From Bartonella sp. JB63 (lineage in GTDB: Bacteria > Pseudomonadota > Alphaproteobacteria > Rhizobiales > Rhizobiaceae): DNA of 64,000 nucleotides. The notes under the pieces were generated by a model, which was not told where the DNA came from, searched no databases, and saw nothing but the letters and a program-made list of their open reading frames with translations. The DNA is taken from positions 186,001 through 250,000 of the forward strand of contig NZ_CP019788.1 in the NCBI RefSeq assembly GCF_002022665.1, written 5' to 3'. Below are positions 8,730 through 18,672 of this stretch, piece by piece. Made by a program: the position numbers and the translations under genes. Numbering within the stretch: position 1 is the stretch's first letter; each line of letters begins with the position of its first letter.

Positions 8730-9419
8730 ATGGGGTTGTTATCTCGTCGAACTTTTTTAATTACAGCGCCTTTGGCTTTGGTTGGATGTCTTACACGTCA
8801 ATCAAAAGTGTCTATTTTTTCTCAAAAGGTTCAGTATGTTCCACCGGAAATACAGGCTTTATATGGGCCTGTAACAAATGAACCTTATTTTTTACCTGCA
8901 GTTAATCTTTCAACAATTAATCCAAAATTTTGGCGTAAACAGGTCAATTATCATACAGATTATCCTCCTGGTACATTAGTTGTAGATACCCAAGCATGTT
9001 TGCTTTATCTTGTTGGTGAAAATGGAAAAGCTTTACGTTATGGTATTGGTGTTGGAAAAGAAGGTTTAGCGTTTACAGGCGTTGGGATTATACAATATAA
9101 ACGCCGATGGCCTAGTTGGGCTCCTACTAAGAAAATGATGGAGCGTGAACCAGAACGTTATGGTCATTTAGCCCAAGGTATGCCACCTGGTCCTGAGAAT
9201 CCATTAGGAGCACGAGCATTTTATCTTTTCAAAGATGGGAAAGATACACTTTTCCGTATTCACGGTTCACATGAAGCTTGGTCAATTGGTCGCGCTATTT
9301 CTAGTGGATGTATCCGTCTACTCAATCAAGACATTATTGACCTTTATAATCGTGTTCCTAGTGGTTCACGTGTAGTAGTGTTACAGAATGATGAAAATAC
9401 ATCAGGTGAGTTTATTTAA
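8730..9419 (+). CDS. L,D-transpeptidase (YkuD domain), putative lipoprotein
   Basis: A 229-residue exported protein. The start MGLLSRRTFLITAPLALVGC combines a twin-arginine-like SRRTF and a lipobox LVGC, so it is probably a lipid-anchored envelope protein. The YkuD domain has the catalytic stretch HGSHEAWSIGRAISSGCIRL (about residue 183-202) with the nucleophile cysteine in SSGCIR. These enzymes make 3-3 crosslinks in peptidoglycan or attach proteins to it. RBS GGAGAAA ends six bases before the ATG. Stands alone as a single transcription unit. Confidence 0.9.
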   Translation: MGLLSRRTFLITAPLALVGCLTRQSKVSIFSQKVQYVPPEIQALYGPVTNEPYFLPAVNLSTINPKFWRKQVNYHTDYPPGTLVVDTQACLLYLVGENGKALRYGIGVGKEGLAFTGVGIIQYKRRWPSWAPTKKMMEREPERYGHLAQGMPPGPENPLGARAFYLFKDGKDTLFRIHGSHEAWSIGRAISSGCIRLLNQDIIDLYNRVPSGSRVVVLQNDENTSGEFI

Positions 9420-9537
9420 GTGTAATAAATTTTTAGGGTTTATTAACTGAGTTTGGTATCTCATTAACTTTAGTATCTCTTTTAAGGGAAAAATATCAAA
9501 GGTCTTGAATGTATATTAATCTCCACGAGAGAGTGCT

Positions 9538-10118
9538 TTATTGTAGGTTTTTGCTTTCCATTGCCAATGTAATTTTATTCATAAAACAGTTATTATTTCT
9601 TTTTATTAAGAGTGCCATATTATTTGCAATTGCATCTAATAAAGGAGCTAACCATTCTTGATCAGATTTTGTAAAATTTCCTAAAACATGCTGATTAACC
9701 AATTCTTTAGCACCAGGATGTCCAATGCCTAATCGTACACGACAATAGTTAGTGCCACAATGACTGTCAATAGACTTGATACCATTATGTCCATTGCTTC
9801 CCCCCCAATTTTTATCCTTATTTTACCAGGTGGTAAATCTAATTCATCGTAAATGACAATAAGATTGTTTAAATCTAATTTATAAAACCTCAAGGCTTCA
9901 CCAATTGATTGACCAGATAAATTCATAAAAGTTTGTGGTTTTATAAGGATAATTTTTTCACCATTTATAAGACCGCTAGAAATTTCAGCCTGGAATTTTT
10001 TTGACCATGGAGAAAAAGAAAAGATCTGATGAATTGTATTAACGGCCATGAAACCAATATTATGGCGGTTATTTTTATAGTGGGAACCGGGATTGCCAAG
10101 ACCACCAATGAGCAACAT
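9538..10118 (-). pseudogene. pth: Peptidyl-tRNA hydrolase, frameshifted in a poly-G run
   Basis: Pth frees tRNA from peptidyl-tRNA that drops off ribosomes and is normally essential. From ATG 10118 (GGAG six bases ahead) the frame reads [20 protein letters not shown] with the catalytic-site Asn and His, then [12 protein letters not shown] and [17 protein letters not shown]. At a 7-base run (C at 9800-9806 on the plus strand) the frame shifts; this frame ends at 9729. In the other frame the protein continues perfectly: [42 protein letters not shown], to a stop at 9538, total about 193 residues, the normal length. Eight Gs would restore GGGSNGHNG. So the gene is intact apart from one missing base; true mutation, slippage-tolerated expression or a read error are all possible. 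Confidence 0.88.
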
Positions 10119-10188
10119 GAGCATCTCCGGTAAAGTAAAAGAAAGAAGAAAAGTTTTAAAAAGGTAAGATTCCACCTAATTAAGTTTT

Positions 10189-10815
10189 TCAGGCTTTTGT
10201 ATTGTTTTCATTGTTCTCTTTTTCTGAAGAATTATCGCTCTCACTTATGCTAGCAGGGGCAGCTATGGTAGCGATGGTAAAGTCTCGTTCTTGAATAACG
10301 GGCGTGACACCTTTTGGCAATTGCACTGCAGAAATATGTATAGAATCACCAATGGAATAACTGGAAAGATCAATCTCAATTGCTTCAGGGATGGCATGTG
10401 CTAGTGCAGTACACTCAATTTCATGGCGCACGATGTTTAAGACACCGCCTCGTTTAATTCCTGGTGCTATATCTTCATTAAGGAAGTGAACAGGAATGTG
10501 CACATGCACGACAGATTTTGCTGAAATGCGTAAGAAATCTACATGTATAGGAAAATCACGAACAGGATCAAGTTGATAATCTTTTGGTAAAACTTGAATT
10601 TTCTGTTTATCGATTTCAATAGTTGCAACAGTGGTACGAAATCCACCTGCATGAATTTTATAGAAAATCTCTTTATAGGGAACTGAAATTGCCAAAGGAG
10701 GCTGTTTATCACCATAAATAACAGCTGGAATGAGACCGTTACGACGAAGTTTGCGGGAGGACCCCTTACCAACCCGCTCGCGTATTTCGGCTTTAAAAGT
10801 ATAGCTTTTGCTCAT
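10189..10815 (-). CDS. rplY: 50S ribosomal protein L25/general stress protein Ctc
   Basis: A 208-residue two-domain L25 of the long Ctc type, which binds 5S rRNA. The N-terminal domain begins [20 protein letters not shown] and includes [13 protein letters not shown]; the C-terminal beta domain has [20 protein letters not shown] and a Ser/Asn/Glu-rich tail. The start at 10815 is preferred to an upstream in-frame codon at 10962 because AAGGACTT lies just upstream and homologues begin here. It is followed by pth 70 bases downstream, in the usual order for the order Rhizobiales. Confidence 0.93.
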   Translation of the reverse strand: MSKSYTFKAEIRERVGKGSSRKLRRNGLIPAVIYGDKQPPLAISVPYKEIFYKIHAGGFRTTVATIEIDKQKIQVLPKDYQLDPVRDFPIHVDFLRISAKSVVHVHIPVHFLNEDIAPGIKRGGVLNIVRHEIECTALAHAIPEAIEIDLSSYSIGDSIHISAVQLPKGVTPVIQERDFTIATIAAPASISESDNSSEKENNENNTKA

Positions 10816-11035
10816 AACTAAGTCCTTTTTATATAATTGGAGAATCATGCCCACTAGTAGTGGTTTTTGCATGAATATGAAGATATACGCTGTGAAACGG
10901 CGACTACCCCATTCTGTGTTGCCTCCAAGGGTGTCTACACAGAAGTTTGTTCTATAATTCAAACCATTTAGAGATGCAAGAGTTGTTGGAAAAATCCTTA
11001 GTTTCTAACCTTATGGAAGAGGAAATGTTAGGAGC

Positions 11036-12259
11036 ATGCTGAAAAGAACAGAATCGATATTGATTTTCAAAAATCAAATAAGGAGGCTTATTAAGGTTGA
11101 GGTTGTCTTAGGTGAAATGTCAGAATATGGTGCATTGCGTAAATCATCTTCAGCATTTGTTGATCTTAAGGAATTATTGGCACACGTCTTCTTGTACAGG
11201 GTAATTCTGATTCAAGGAAATCGCATTTTTCGATGTTTTCTTAAACAGAGTTCTTCATGGGTACAAAAGTGTATTATTGATTTAGAAGATGATTTTGTGA
11301 CTTTGGCTGATAAATTTAGCCATATTTTTGTTGAAGCCCAACGGAACGAAAAAGATTTGATAAAAATTACTCATCGTATTCGCCAAAATCGAGTTTCGGT
11401 TGTTTTTAGTCTTGAAGACCTAGATACAAAAACAGACGCATGCTTTCAGTGTTTTTCTTGGAGCACTTTTTAGATATTGACATGAATACGCGCTAATGAT
11501 CTTTTAGGAATGGGCTGTCATCAGGCAAAAATGTTTTGAGATCTTGAGCGTGGCCACTTTATTGCTTTATGATCTGCTTTATCATAGCATTCTTTATCGA
11601 ATTACTATTGGTTCTGTTGAAACAATTAGCACGCTCTTCTAGTCTGAAACTAATGCCGCTTCCAATGGAAATAAATGACGCAAAAAACTCATTTTTACTA
11701 CCTTATCCGAAAAAAATAATGCCATGCTATTATTTACTAGAGTCTGTAAAAGAGCAACAAATTCATAAAATATTTAGAAGAGGTTATGCACAAAAAAAGA
11801 ATTAATAAAGAAAGACAAAAGCTCTTGTTCAAATATCTCGGCAATTGCAAAATTTTTGATACATTTTTTTATTCATAGTGTATCATGAGTTTTTTCCTAA
11901 TATTTTGCAATTTCGGCGTGAATTGTCTATCACTCAGGATTCTATTGATGAAGAAGTTTCTGTAAGTGAAGAGTGGAAATGTGCTTTACATCTATCAAAA
12001 AGTTTGGAATATGATATTCAAGGTGTGTTTACATTGTTGCGCAAGCAGCTGTAACGGGGAAGCTCTTCCCATCAGATGCAGTTTTGGTACGTCTTAAGGA
12101 ACTTATTCTTTAAGTCGTGCACTTTGCTTTTTAATTTATTTTGAAAAACGTGAGTTTATTATTCATATTGATTTTAGTGGTAAGTGCATAGTAGCTTTTC
12201 CTGGTTTCAATTTAGAAACAATACAAGGAGATCCCAAAGGCATCAATTTAGCCAAATAA
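11036..12259 (+). pseudogene. Unidentified decayed gene, fragments in several frames
   Basis: Between rplY and prs, on the opposite strand, lie successive open stretches with coding character broken by frameshifts and stops: 11036-11473 (with FVDLKELLAHVFLYRVILIQ and FSHIFVEAQRNEKDLIKITH), about 11569-11805, a piece near 11925-12053 reading SVSEEWKCALHLSKSLEYDI and QGVFTLLRKQL, and a last piece REFIIHIDFSGKCIVAFPGF running to TAA 12257-12259, overlapping the end of prs by 12 bases. Together they would be a protein of about 400 residues. I do not recognise the family. The even distribution of fragments argues for one original gene rather than chance frames. Confidence 0.55.
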
Positions 12260-13180
12260 ACTTGAAACAGATTGTTCTGCCGCTGTTCTTGCAATAGCTT
12301 CTCCGATTAAGTCAGCAATTGGCAAAATACGCATATTATGAGCTTCTTCAATTGCTTTTGTTGGCATAATTGAATCAGTAATAACTAATTCTTTCATTTC
12401 TGAATTGGTAATGCGCTCTATAGCCTTTCCAGAAAGGACACCATGTGTAATATAAGCTGTGACGCTTTTTGCACCATGTTGCAAAAGAGCGCTCGCTGCA
12501 TTGCACAGGGTACCACCTGAATCGACAATATCATCCAGCAAGATACAATCTTTTCCAGCAATATGACCGATGATGTTCATTACTTCTGATACACCTGGGT
12601 GTTCACGACGTTTATCGACAATGGCAAGCAAACTATTTAAGCGCTTAGCTAAGGAGCGTGCACGCACCACACCACCAACATCAGGTGAAACAACGATTAT
12701 ATTTTCAAGAGAATAATGCATTTTAATATCACGAGCAATAACAGGAACAGCGTAAAGATTATCTGTTGGAATATCAAAGAAACCTTGGATTTGTCCTGCA
12801 TGAAGATCTAATGTCAAAACGCGATGAGCTCCCGCTTGAGTAATGAGATTAGCAACGAGCTTTGCAGAAATAGGAGTACGTGGCCCAGGTTTACGATCTT
12901 GGCGAGCGTAACCAAAATAAGGTAGGACAGCTGTAATGCGACGTGTTGAAGAACGACGAAGTGCATCAATCATAATAAGTAATTCCATCAAATGATCATT
13001 TGCTGGATAGGATGAAGATTGCAAAACAAATACATCTTGTCCACGTACATTTTCATGCAATTCTACAAAAATTTCTTGATCAGCAAAGCGTTTTACAGTT
13101 GCTTTGCCTAGAGGAATGCTTAAATAGTTTGCAACATCTTCAGCGAGGCGTGGATTAGAATTGCCGCAAAAAAGTTTCAT
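12248..13180 (-). CDS. prs: Ribose-phosphate pyrophosphokinase
   Basis: Makes PRPP from ribose 5-phosphate and ATP for purine, pyrimidine, histidine, tryptophan and NAD synthesis. 310 residues, normal length. Seen: [20 protein letters not shown], the [20 protein letters not shown] substrate region, [20 protein letters not shown] flexible loop, and the PRPP-binding signature [19 protein letters not shown] (about residue 210-228). Start ATG 13180 with an AGGGGTTC upstream. The stop overlaps the tail of the opposite-strand remnant. Highly confident. Confidence 0.96.
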   Translation of the reverse strand: MKLFCGNSNPRLAEDVANYLSIPLGKATVKRFADQEIFVELHENVRGQDVFVLQSSSYPANDHLMELLIMIDALRRSSTRRITAVLPYFGYARQDRKPGPRTPISAKLVANLITQAGAHRVLTLDLHAGQIQGFFDIPTDNLYAVPVIARDIKMHYSLENIIVVSPDVGGVVRARSLAKRLNSLLAIVDKRREHPGVSEVMNIIGHIAGKDCILLDDIVDSGGTLCNAASALLQHGAKSVTAYITHGVLSGKAIERITNSEMKELVITDSIMPTKAIEEAHNMRILPIADLIGEAIARTAAEQSVSSLFG

Positions 13181-13841
13181 AATAGAACCCCTGAGTAATC
13201 ACGATTAAACATGAGATAGTTTTTAACTTTTTACTATCAGATTGCAAGTCAACAATTATAAAAGAATGATAAATTACACATCGTTGTTTAAATAATGAAT
13301 GCGCTTTTTTATCTATGTCAAATACTTATTGTTGCTAGAATATTTTTAAAATTGTGAGAAAAAACATCTAAAAAAACAAATTGTTTAAAAGTAATCAGTA
13401 TTATAAGCAAAAATAGAGCAGTAAAAACTGTTTTATAAAGAGTAAAAAAATGAGATTTCTCTTCACTTTTACACTGTTTTGTTTAAAAAGATAATCATCA
13501 AATGCATCAGTAAAGTATTATCAGTACGCGTTTTAAAAATTTCAAAACGCTATTTTGAAGAATTTTAATTGTTCATTTTTTAAATATAAATAAGTATTTT
13601 AGTTAATTGATAAAACTTATATAAATGATTATATTTATATAATTATTTGTTCAGAAGATTATGTGGATATAATTGTTTATTATTACGAGAGATTATAATC
13701 CTACATTTGAGATATTAAATTTGTTAATATCAAACATATGCAATTAAAATTATTCTCAGAGGGATTAAGTTATAGGTGTTAAGGAGATGTTTTTTAAGAT
13801 ATTTTGAAAAATTTTCAAATATCAAATAGTAAGAGATTGCT
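13181..13841. other. Gene-free AT-rich spacer upstream of prs
   Basis: About 660 bases, very AT-rich, between the divergent prs and hexapeptide-repeat genes. No coding frame, terminator or repeat stands out. Promoters for both flanking genes must lie here but cannot be placed by eye. Confidence 0.5.
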
Positions 13842-14306
13842 ATGCTTAAGAAATATGAATTGACAAGCGAAGAAATAACAATTGGTGCTCATACGCTTTA
13901 TCGCATTAGAGCTCTTAAAGACTTTAGGAATGTTAAAGTGGGTGATCTTGGTGGCTTTATTGAAAATGAAAAGAATTTGTCACATGAAAACGATTGTTGG
14001 GTTTATAATAATGCTAAGGTTTTCTGTGATGCTCTGGTTTATGGTAATGCTATGATTGCTGGAAATGCTACAATTTATGACAAAGCTAGAGTTTTTGACA
14101 ATGCTAAAGTTATCGATAACTCTAAAATTTTCGGTAATGCCAAGGTTTTTAATGATGCTCTAGTTTATAAAAATGCTACAATTTATGATAAAGCCAGAGT
14201 TTTCAGTAATGTCAAAGTTTGTGGTGAAAGTACTGTTTCTGATAATACGGCAGTTTGGGGCAATGTCAATGTTTATAGTAGAACCAAGATTTGTAATGTA
14301 CGTTAA
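13842..14306 (+). CDS. Hexapeptide-repeat (left-handed beta-helix) protein, YdcK-like
   Basis: A 154-residue protein. The opening YELTSEEITIGAHTLYRIRA and LKDFRNVKVGDLGGFIENEK resembles the YdcK/phage-borne family that typically reads ALxDFxxVKxGDxGGxIExExNLS. From about residue 50 it is built of six-residue units such as NAKVF, DALVY, NATIY, DKARVF, the signature of a left-handed parallel beta-helix. The DNA shows an internal duplication: the segment at 14067 is repeated 108 bases (six units) later at 14175. It stands alone with long flanks. No catalytic residue can be named; such proteins are frequent in prophages and in Bartonella accessory DNA, so acquisition by transfer is plausible. Function unknown. 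Confidence 0.75.
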   Translation: MLKKYELTSEEITIGAHTLYRIRALKDFRNVKVGDLGGFIENEKNLSHENDCWVYNNAKVFCDALVYGNAMIAGNATIYDKARVFDNAKVIDNSKIFGNAKVFNDALVYKNATIYDKARVFSNVKVCGESTVSDNTAVWGNVNVYSRTKICNVR

Positions 14307-14499
14307 TGTTTATTATAATTATCATAAATTGAAGAGTTTTTATGGAATATTTAAAAAGTTATATGCAAAATAGATATAGTTTGTGAGCTAATAGTTTGCT
14401 TTATAAGAGAAACAACATAATAAGCTCTCTATCAGCTATTTGAATGAGAATTTTTTACATTTTTAAGAGTTTTTTCGGAGCTAAAGAGGTAAAAAAGCT

Positions 14500-15279
14500 T
14501 TACTTACTTATTCCTAACATAATAGCTGAAATTTGTCGTCCATGATCGAGTTCATTACGGTGAATTGTGCGGCGGTAAGAAAAGAAACGCTTCTCATTTT
14601 GGTAAGTACAAAGTTCTAAACAAGAGGCGTGAACTCCTTCTTTTTTAAGTTGATTTATAATGAATGTCCATAGATTAAAACTAAAGTGGTCTGCTTTATC
14701 TGTTTTTAAAAAATATTTTTCGAATTGATTATCACGTTCGATAAAGTGGTTATAAAATTCGCTTTTTACTTCATAGTGGCATGGGCCAATGCATGGTCCA
14801 AGTACCGCTATGATTGATTGCCGTTTGGCTCCTTGTTCTTCCATTACTGAGATTGTTTTTTCCAAAACTCCATTCAAACTTCCTCGCCAACCAGCATGTG
14901 CAGCGCCAATGACACCAGCTTGCGGGTCAGCAAAAAGAACTGGTCCACAATCTGCTGTAAGAACACCAATTGCTAATCCTTTTTTGGTTGTAACCAGAGC
15001 ATCAGCTTTTGGACGTTCACCGATAAAAGCTTTATCAACGATGACAACTTCACAAGAGTGTATTTGGTGAACAGTAATTAAATTTTTTATTTCAATATCA
15101 AAATAATGAGCGATTAAGGTATGATTTTGTGTAATATATTCGGAGTAATCGTTTGAGTTTTGTCCTACATTGAGGCTTTGATAAAAGCTTTTTGATACAC
15201 CTTCTTGACGTGTAAAAAAGCCATGTTTAATTTGGTGTGAGTTTAAACTGCAAAGATCTTTTGCAAGAATGGGTTCCAT
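14500..15279 (-). CDS. pgeF: Purine nucleoside phosphorylase/laccase-domain protein PgeF (YfiH family)
   Basis: A 259-residue cytoplasmic protein of the multicopper-polyphenol-oxidase-like family, active on purine nucleosides and linked to peptidoglycan editing. Metal site residues are visible: HQIHS (about residue 71-75), LTADCGPVLFAD (about 107-118) and GAAHAGWRGSLNG (about 124-136), then LGPCIGPCHYEV. Third gene of the block lgt-midA-pgeF; the gap from midA is 58 bases. ATG at 15279 preceded by AGGAAGC. Confidence 0.9.
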   Translation of the reverse strand: MEPILAKDLCSLNSHQIKHGFFTRQEGVSKSFYQSLNVGQNSNDYSEYITQNHTLIAHYFDIEIKNLITVHQIHSCEVVIVDKAFIGERPKADALVTTKKGLAIGVLTADCGPVLFADPQAGVIGAAHAGWRGSLNGVLEKTISVMEEQGAKRQSIIAVLGPCIGPCHYEVKSEFYNHFIERDNQFEKYFLKTDKADHFSFNLWTFIINQLKKEGVHASCLELCTYQNEKRFFSYRRTIHRNELDHGRQISAIMLGISK

Positions 15280-15337
15280 AAAAGCTTCCTATGATTATTT
15301 GAAAAAATAATGGTATGTGAGGTAATTGTGTCTGTCA

Positions 15338-16423
15338 TTATTTGTGATCAAAATGAGGTATTTGTATATTTTTATTACTAACGTGAAGAACTTTAAAAAG
15401 CTTACCCATTTGCTTTGGACCGGTTAACCGTTCGATATCTTGGTAAATTTTTTCTTTGATGACAGTGCTTTTATTGACACTAAGCTGTTTTGCACGTTCA
15501 AGTAGGCCCATTTTGAAAAGAAAATCTCTCTGTTCTAGAATTTCAGCAAAACAGCCTTGTTGAATAGCGATTGTTTTTAAAGAAAAAAAATTAACATGTG
15601 ATGTTAAATCATGTTTACCAGGAGCAGAAAAAATATCGCAGAATCTATGTTTTGATACGGCTTGTAATGTATCTCCAAATGCAAAATCGGATGCACCATA
15701 ATCAATAACTAAGGCAGATCCTTTTGTATGCATCAAGTGGCTACTAATTTTTTGTATCAATTGGTTTCGTGATGGGGCGTATTCTAAAATCGTTCCATTA
15801 GGCATTTGAGCACAGTGGTTTGGTAAGTTAGTAAAAGGAAATTTATGCGCATTAACGATAAACGTAAAATTACCTTCTTGATTAAGTGCAATACGACGTT
15901 CTCTCCATTCTCCATTGACTTTTATATATTGATCGATGGGGAGTGCGTCGAAGAGCTCATTTGCAATTAAAATAAGAGGTTTAAAAGGAATTTGTTCAAA
16001 ATTTTCAATACTGTGAATTTGTTTTTGGTGAGAGGAGAGGCGTTTTTTTTGTTCTGTTGCAAGGTATTGGCTTATTTCAATAAGAAAAATATCTGCAGCG
16101 TTGTATGCTGACATACAAATTTTACGGATGGTGCGTAAAACATCATCCATAAGAGTTCCGCGTCCTGGACCTATTTCAGCTAGGATGAAAGGATTTGGGC
16201 AGCCTTGGGCCTGCCAGTTCATAATGGCCCAAATGCCAATCATCTCTCCGAATAATTGGCTTATTTCAGGTGCTGTGATGAAATCACCAGTATGTCCAAA
16301 GGGTTTTTGTTTTTGATAATAGCCAGATTGAGGATCAGTAAGCGCTAATGTCATATATTGACTAACAGAGATTGAGCCATCGAGAATAATAATTTCTTTA
16401 ATTCTTTCTTTTAGATTAGACAT
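15338..16423 (-). CDS. SAM-dependent methyltransferase, MidA/NDUFAF7 family (DUF185)
   Basis: A 361-residue protein. In mitochondria the homologue NDUFAF7 dimethylates an arginine of a complex I subunit and is needed for complex I assembly. The opening IKEIIILDGSISVSQYMTLA, GYYQKQKPFGHTGDFITAPE and FGEMIGIWAI are characteristic, and the SAM site is FILAEIGPGRGTLMDD (about residue 80-95). LIANELFDALPIDQY follows. Its ATG overlaps the stop of lgt by one base (TAATG), so the two are translated together. Presence of an apparently intact complex I assembly factor fits a respiratory chain that keeps NADH dehydrogenase while losing bc1 (inference). Confidence 0.9.
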   Translation of the reverse strand: MSNLKERIKEIIILDGSISVSQYMTLALTDPQSGYYQKQKPFGHTGDFITAPEISQLFGEMIGIWAIMNWQAQGCPNPFILAEIGPGRGTLMDDVLRTIRKICMSAYNAADIFLIEISQYLATEQKKRLSSHQKQIHSIENFEQIPFKPLILIANELFDALPIDQYIKVNGEWRERRIALNQEGNFTFIVNAHKFPFTNLPNHCAQMPNGTILEYAPSRNQLIQKISSHLMHTKGSALVIDYGASDFAFGDTLQAVSKHRFCDIFSAPGKHDLTSHVNFFSLKTIAIQQGCFAEILEQRDFLFKMGLLERAKQLSVNKSTVIKEKIYQDIERLTGPKQMGKLFKVLHVSNKNIQIPHFDHK

Positions 16424-17280
16424 TATTTTATAAACTTATATTTGGAGTTCTTGAGAAGCGCATAGCAACCAAAAAGAATCATTGGCAATGATAAAGCCAT
16501 GCCATAGGTAAATCCAGTAGGGTGGAGGAGAGCTGCAAACCATTCTGGGTCTTCTTGAGGAACACGGAAAATTTCAGAAATGCTGCGTGCTATTCCATAG
16601 CTTATATTAAATATTCCGGTTATTGTTCCAGGGCGTTTTAATGCTTTGAAAGAAAAAATGACAATAGCTAAAATGATAAAAAGAAAAAATCCTTCCATCA
16701 AGGCTTCATAAATTTGACTAGGATGACGTGGGAGATATTGAGGATCATTGTAAAAACAAACTGCCCAAGGGACAGTGGTTACATTTCCCCATAATTCTTG
16801 ATTAATAAAATTGCATATCCGTACAATACCGATGCCGATGGGAGCACCTGCGGCAATTATATCAAACATTCCCCATACGTTTATATTGTTTTTATAAGAA
16901 AACCAAATTATGGCGATGATTATACCTATAAACCCTCCATGAAATGACATACCGCCATTCCATATCGCGATGATATCACTTGGATGATTGAAGTAATAAA
17001 CGGGATCCCATACAAGGACTTGTCCTAAGCGCCCACCAACCACAATCCCAATAGTACCTAAGGTAACAAAATCACTCATTTGTTGGGTAGACATAGGCGC
17101 TTTATTTTTATACCATAAAGACCTTTTTTTCAGTAATTCTTGTGCATACCACCAGGCAAACAGAATGCCTACAACATAACCAAATCCGTACCAATGAAAT
17201 GCTATCGGTCCTAAATGGATGATAACGGGATCAAGAAAGAGAGGAAAAGCAATAGCAGGACAAAAAAGGAGATCATTCAT
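16423..17280 (-). CDS. lgt: Prolipoprotein diacylglyceryl transferase
   Basis: Inner-membrane enzyme that moves a diacylglyceryl group from phosphatidylglycerol to the lipobox cysteine of prolipoproteins, first step of lipoprotein maturation. 285 residues with about seven membrane segments. Seen: [43 protein letters not shown] (conserved His) and the signature region [16 protein letters not shown] (about residue 153-168). In that signature the usual G-R-x-G-N-F reads V-R-I-C-N-F: the key Arg and Asn are kept but two glycines are replaced. First gene of the lgt-midA-pgeF operon, divergent from ubiK. Confidence 0.92.
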   Translation of the reverse strand: MNDLLFCPAIAFPLFLDPVIIHLGPIAFHWYGFGYVVGILFAWWYAQELLKKRSLWYKNKAPMSTQQMSDFVTLGTIGIVVGGRLGQVLVWDPVYYFNHPSDIIAIWNGGMSFHGGFIGIIIAIIWFSYKNNINVWGMFDIIAAGAPIGIGIVRICNFINQELWGNVTTVPWAVCFYNDPQYLPRHPSQIYEALMEGFFLFIILAIVIFSFKALKRPGTITGIFNISYGIARSISEIFRVPQEDPEWFAALLHPTGFTYGMALSLPMILFGCYALLKNSKYKFIK

Positions 17281-17474
17281 GATAGAGTGCTTTACATTTA
17301 CGAAGTTATATGATTATCAAACCATGACAGATGGATTCAAAATGGTCAAGTTAGGTTAGAGGTTAATTGCCGTTGTTAATGAAGGTGAAGGAATACTGAT
17401 AGATTTAAAGTGATATATCTATTGGATAAAAAGCAAATACAATCTCTCCAATATTATATAAATAAGGAAAGCCC

Positions 17475-17747
17475 ATGTATAATGGATCAAACCGTATTCT
17501 TGATGAGCTGGCAAAATTAGCAACAGATGCAGTAGGTATTGCACAAGGTGTACGCTGTGAAGCTGAAACTGCTTTTCGTTCCCAGGCTGAAAAGATGATC
17601 AATAAACTTGACTTTGTTTCACGCGAAGAATTTGAAGTAGTTAAGGAAATGGTTCTTAAACTATATGCAGAAAGTGCTGATTTGAAAAAACGTCTTGATG
17701 ATTTAGAAAAACAAAAAAGCAGAAAAGTCAAAACGGATTCAGTCTAA
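17475..17747 (+). CDS. UbiK-type accessory factor (BMFP domain)
   Basis: A 90-residue protein with a helical N-terminal part (SNRILDELAKLATDAVGIAQ) and a C-terminal coiled coil (VSREEFEVVKEMVLKLYAES through LKKRLDDLEKQ), the layout of UbiK/YqiC proteins, which trimerise and help assembly of ubiquinone-synthesis enzymes with the membrane. AAGGAAAGCCC lies before the ATG. It is divergent from lgt, the usual arrangement in Rhizobiales. The family call is good; the ubiquinone role here is by homology. Confidence 0.85.
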   Translation: MYNGSNRILDELAKLATDAVGIAQGVRCEAETAFRSQAEKMINKLDFVSREEFEVVKEMVLKLYAESADLKKRLDDLEKQKSRKVKTDSV

Positions 17748-18124
17748 GCAACAAATAGTCTTAGAAAAAATAATCCCCAATTTTTCTACATTGTATGCGA
17801 AATTAAAAAATGCTTAATCCTGAGTCTGTTAGAACAGATTAGCGATTTATTTTTAGTTCATTTTTTACAAAAAATTATTTTTTTTGCATTAAAGGACTAG
17901 CGTCATGAAATTGTATCAATACACTAAGGTTGCTTGATGATTCGTTTTTTCTTTATCAAGTCATACTACCATAGGAAATATTATTATTTTATTTCCCGGT
18001 ATTGTGTATTGTCTACGTTTTAGTGTGTGTTTGTTTGGTGTGAAGTCTTTGATTGTAGCAAGTTTTGTTACGATAAGAGGTTTTTGCATTGTATTGATAA
18101 CATTCTTATTATTGAGGGTTCATG
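17748..18124. other. Gene-free spacer before ybjN
   Basis: About 370 AT-rich bases between ubiK and the ybjN-like gene, both rightward. No coding frame or clear terminator is seen. Confidence 0.45.
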
Positions 18125-18625
18125 ATGAGGTTTGCCATTGGCGCCACAGAAAGAGAAGAGCATCCGGTTGATTTTATCGAACAAATTGCTTGTAAGTATG
18201 ACTGGTCTTTTGAGCGAAATGCACAAGATGAAATTAGCGTTTGCGTAGAAGGAAAACGGGCTTATTATCGTCTTTCTTTTTCATGGATGGAAGAGCAAGA
18301 GGCTCTTCATTTAGCTTGCGCCTTTGATCTTTTTATTGAGAATACTCGAACAGTGGAAATACAGCGCTTGTTATTAGCAATTAATGAAAAATTGTTGCTG
18401 GGGCATTTTGATTATTGGCAAGGAGACAATTCGGTTATTTATCGACAGGGTCTTCTTCTAGCAGGTGGTGTACATCCATCCCATATACAAGTAGAGACGT
18501 TATTGATTTATGCTCTTAAAATTTGCGAAAGCCATTATGCTGCTTTTCAAATGGTTGCTTGGGCTGGTGAAAATGCTCATAGAGCACTGCAATATGCTTT
18601 ATTCGAGACCGTAGGAAATGCTTAA
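18125..18625 (+). CDS. YbjN domain protein
   Basis: A 166-residue cytoplasmic protein. DFIEQIACKYDWSFERNAQD, the LHLACAFDL segment and the long C-terminal helices (IQVETLLIYALKICESHYAA) match the YbjN/DUF1790 group, related in fold to type III secretion chaperones and of poorly known function. Two ATGs are adjacent (18122, 18125); GAGG at 18114-18117 gives better spacing to the second. In many Rhizobiales proC follows this gene; here the sensor kinase gene follows directly on the other strand, so proC is not at this place. Confidence 0.78.
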   Translation: MRFAIGATEREEHPVDFIEQIACKYDWSFERNAQDEISVCVEGKRAYYRLSFSWMEEQEALHLACAFDLFIENTRTVEIQRLLLAINEKLLLGHFDYWQGDNSVIYRQGLLLAGGVHPSHIQVETLLIYALKICESHYAAFQMVAWAGENAHRALQYALFETVGNA

Positions 18626-18672
18626 ACTCTTCAATATATCTGATTGTTACTTTTAAAGTTTTTTAGTCTGTA

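Noticed and set aside
13842..14306. Prophage remnant around the hexapeptide-repeat gene
   Set aside because: No other phage gene, integrase or att-like repeat in the surrounding 2 kb.
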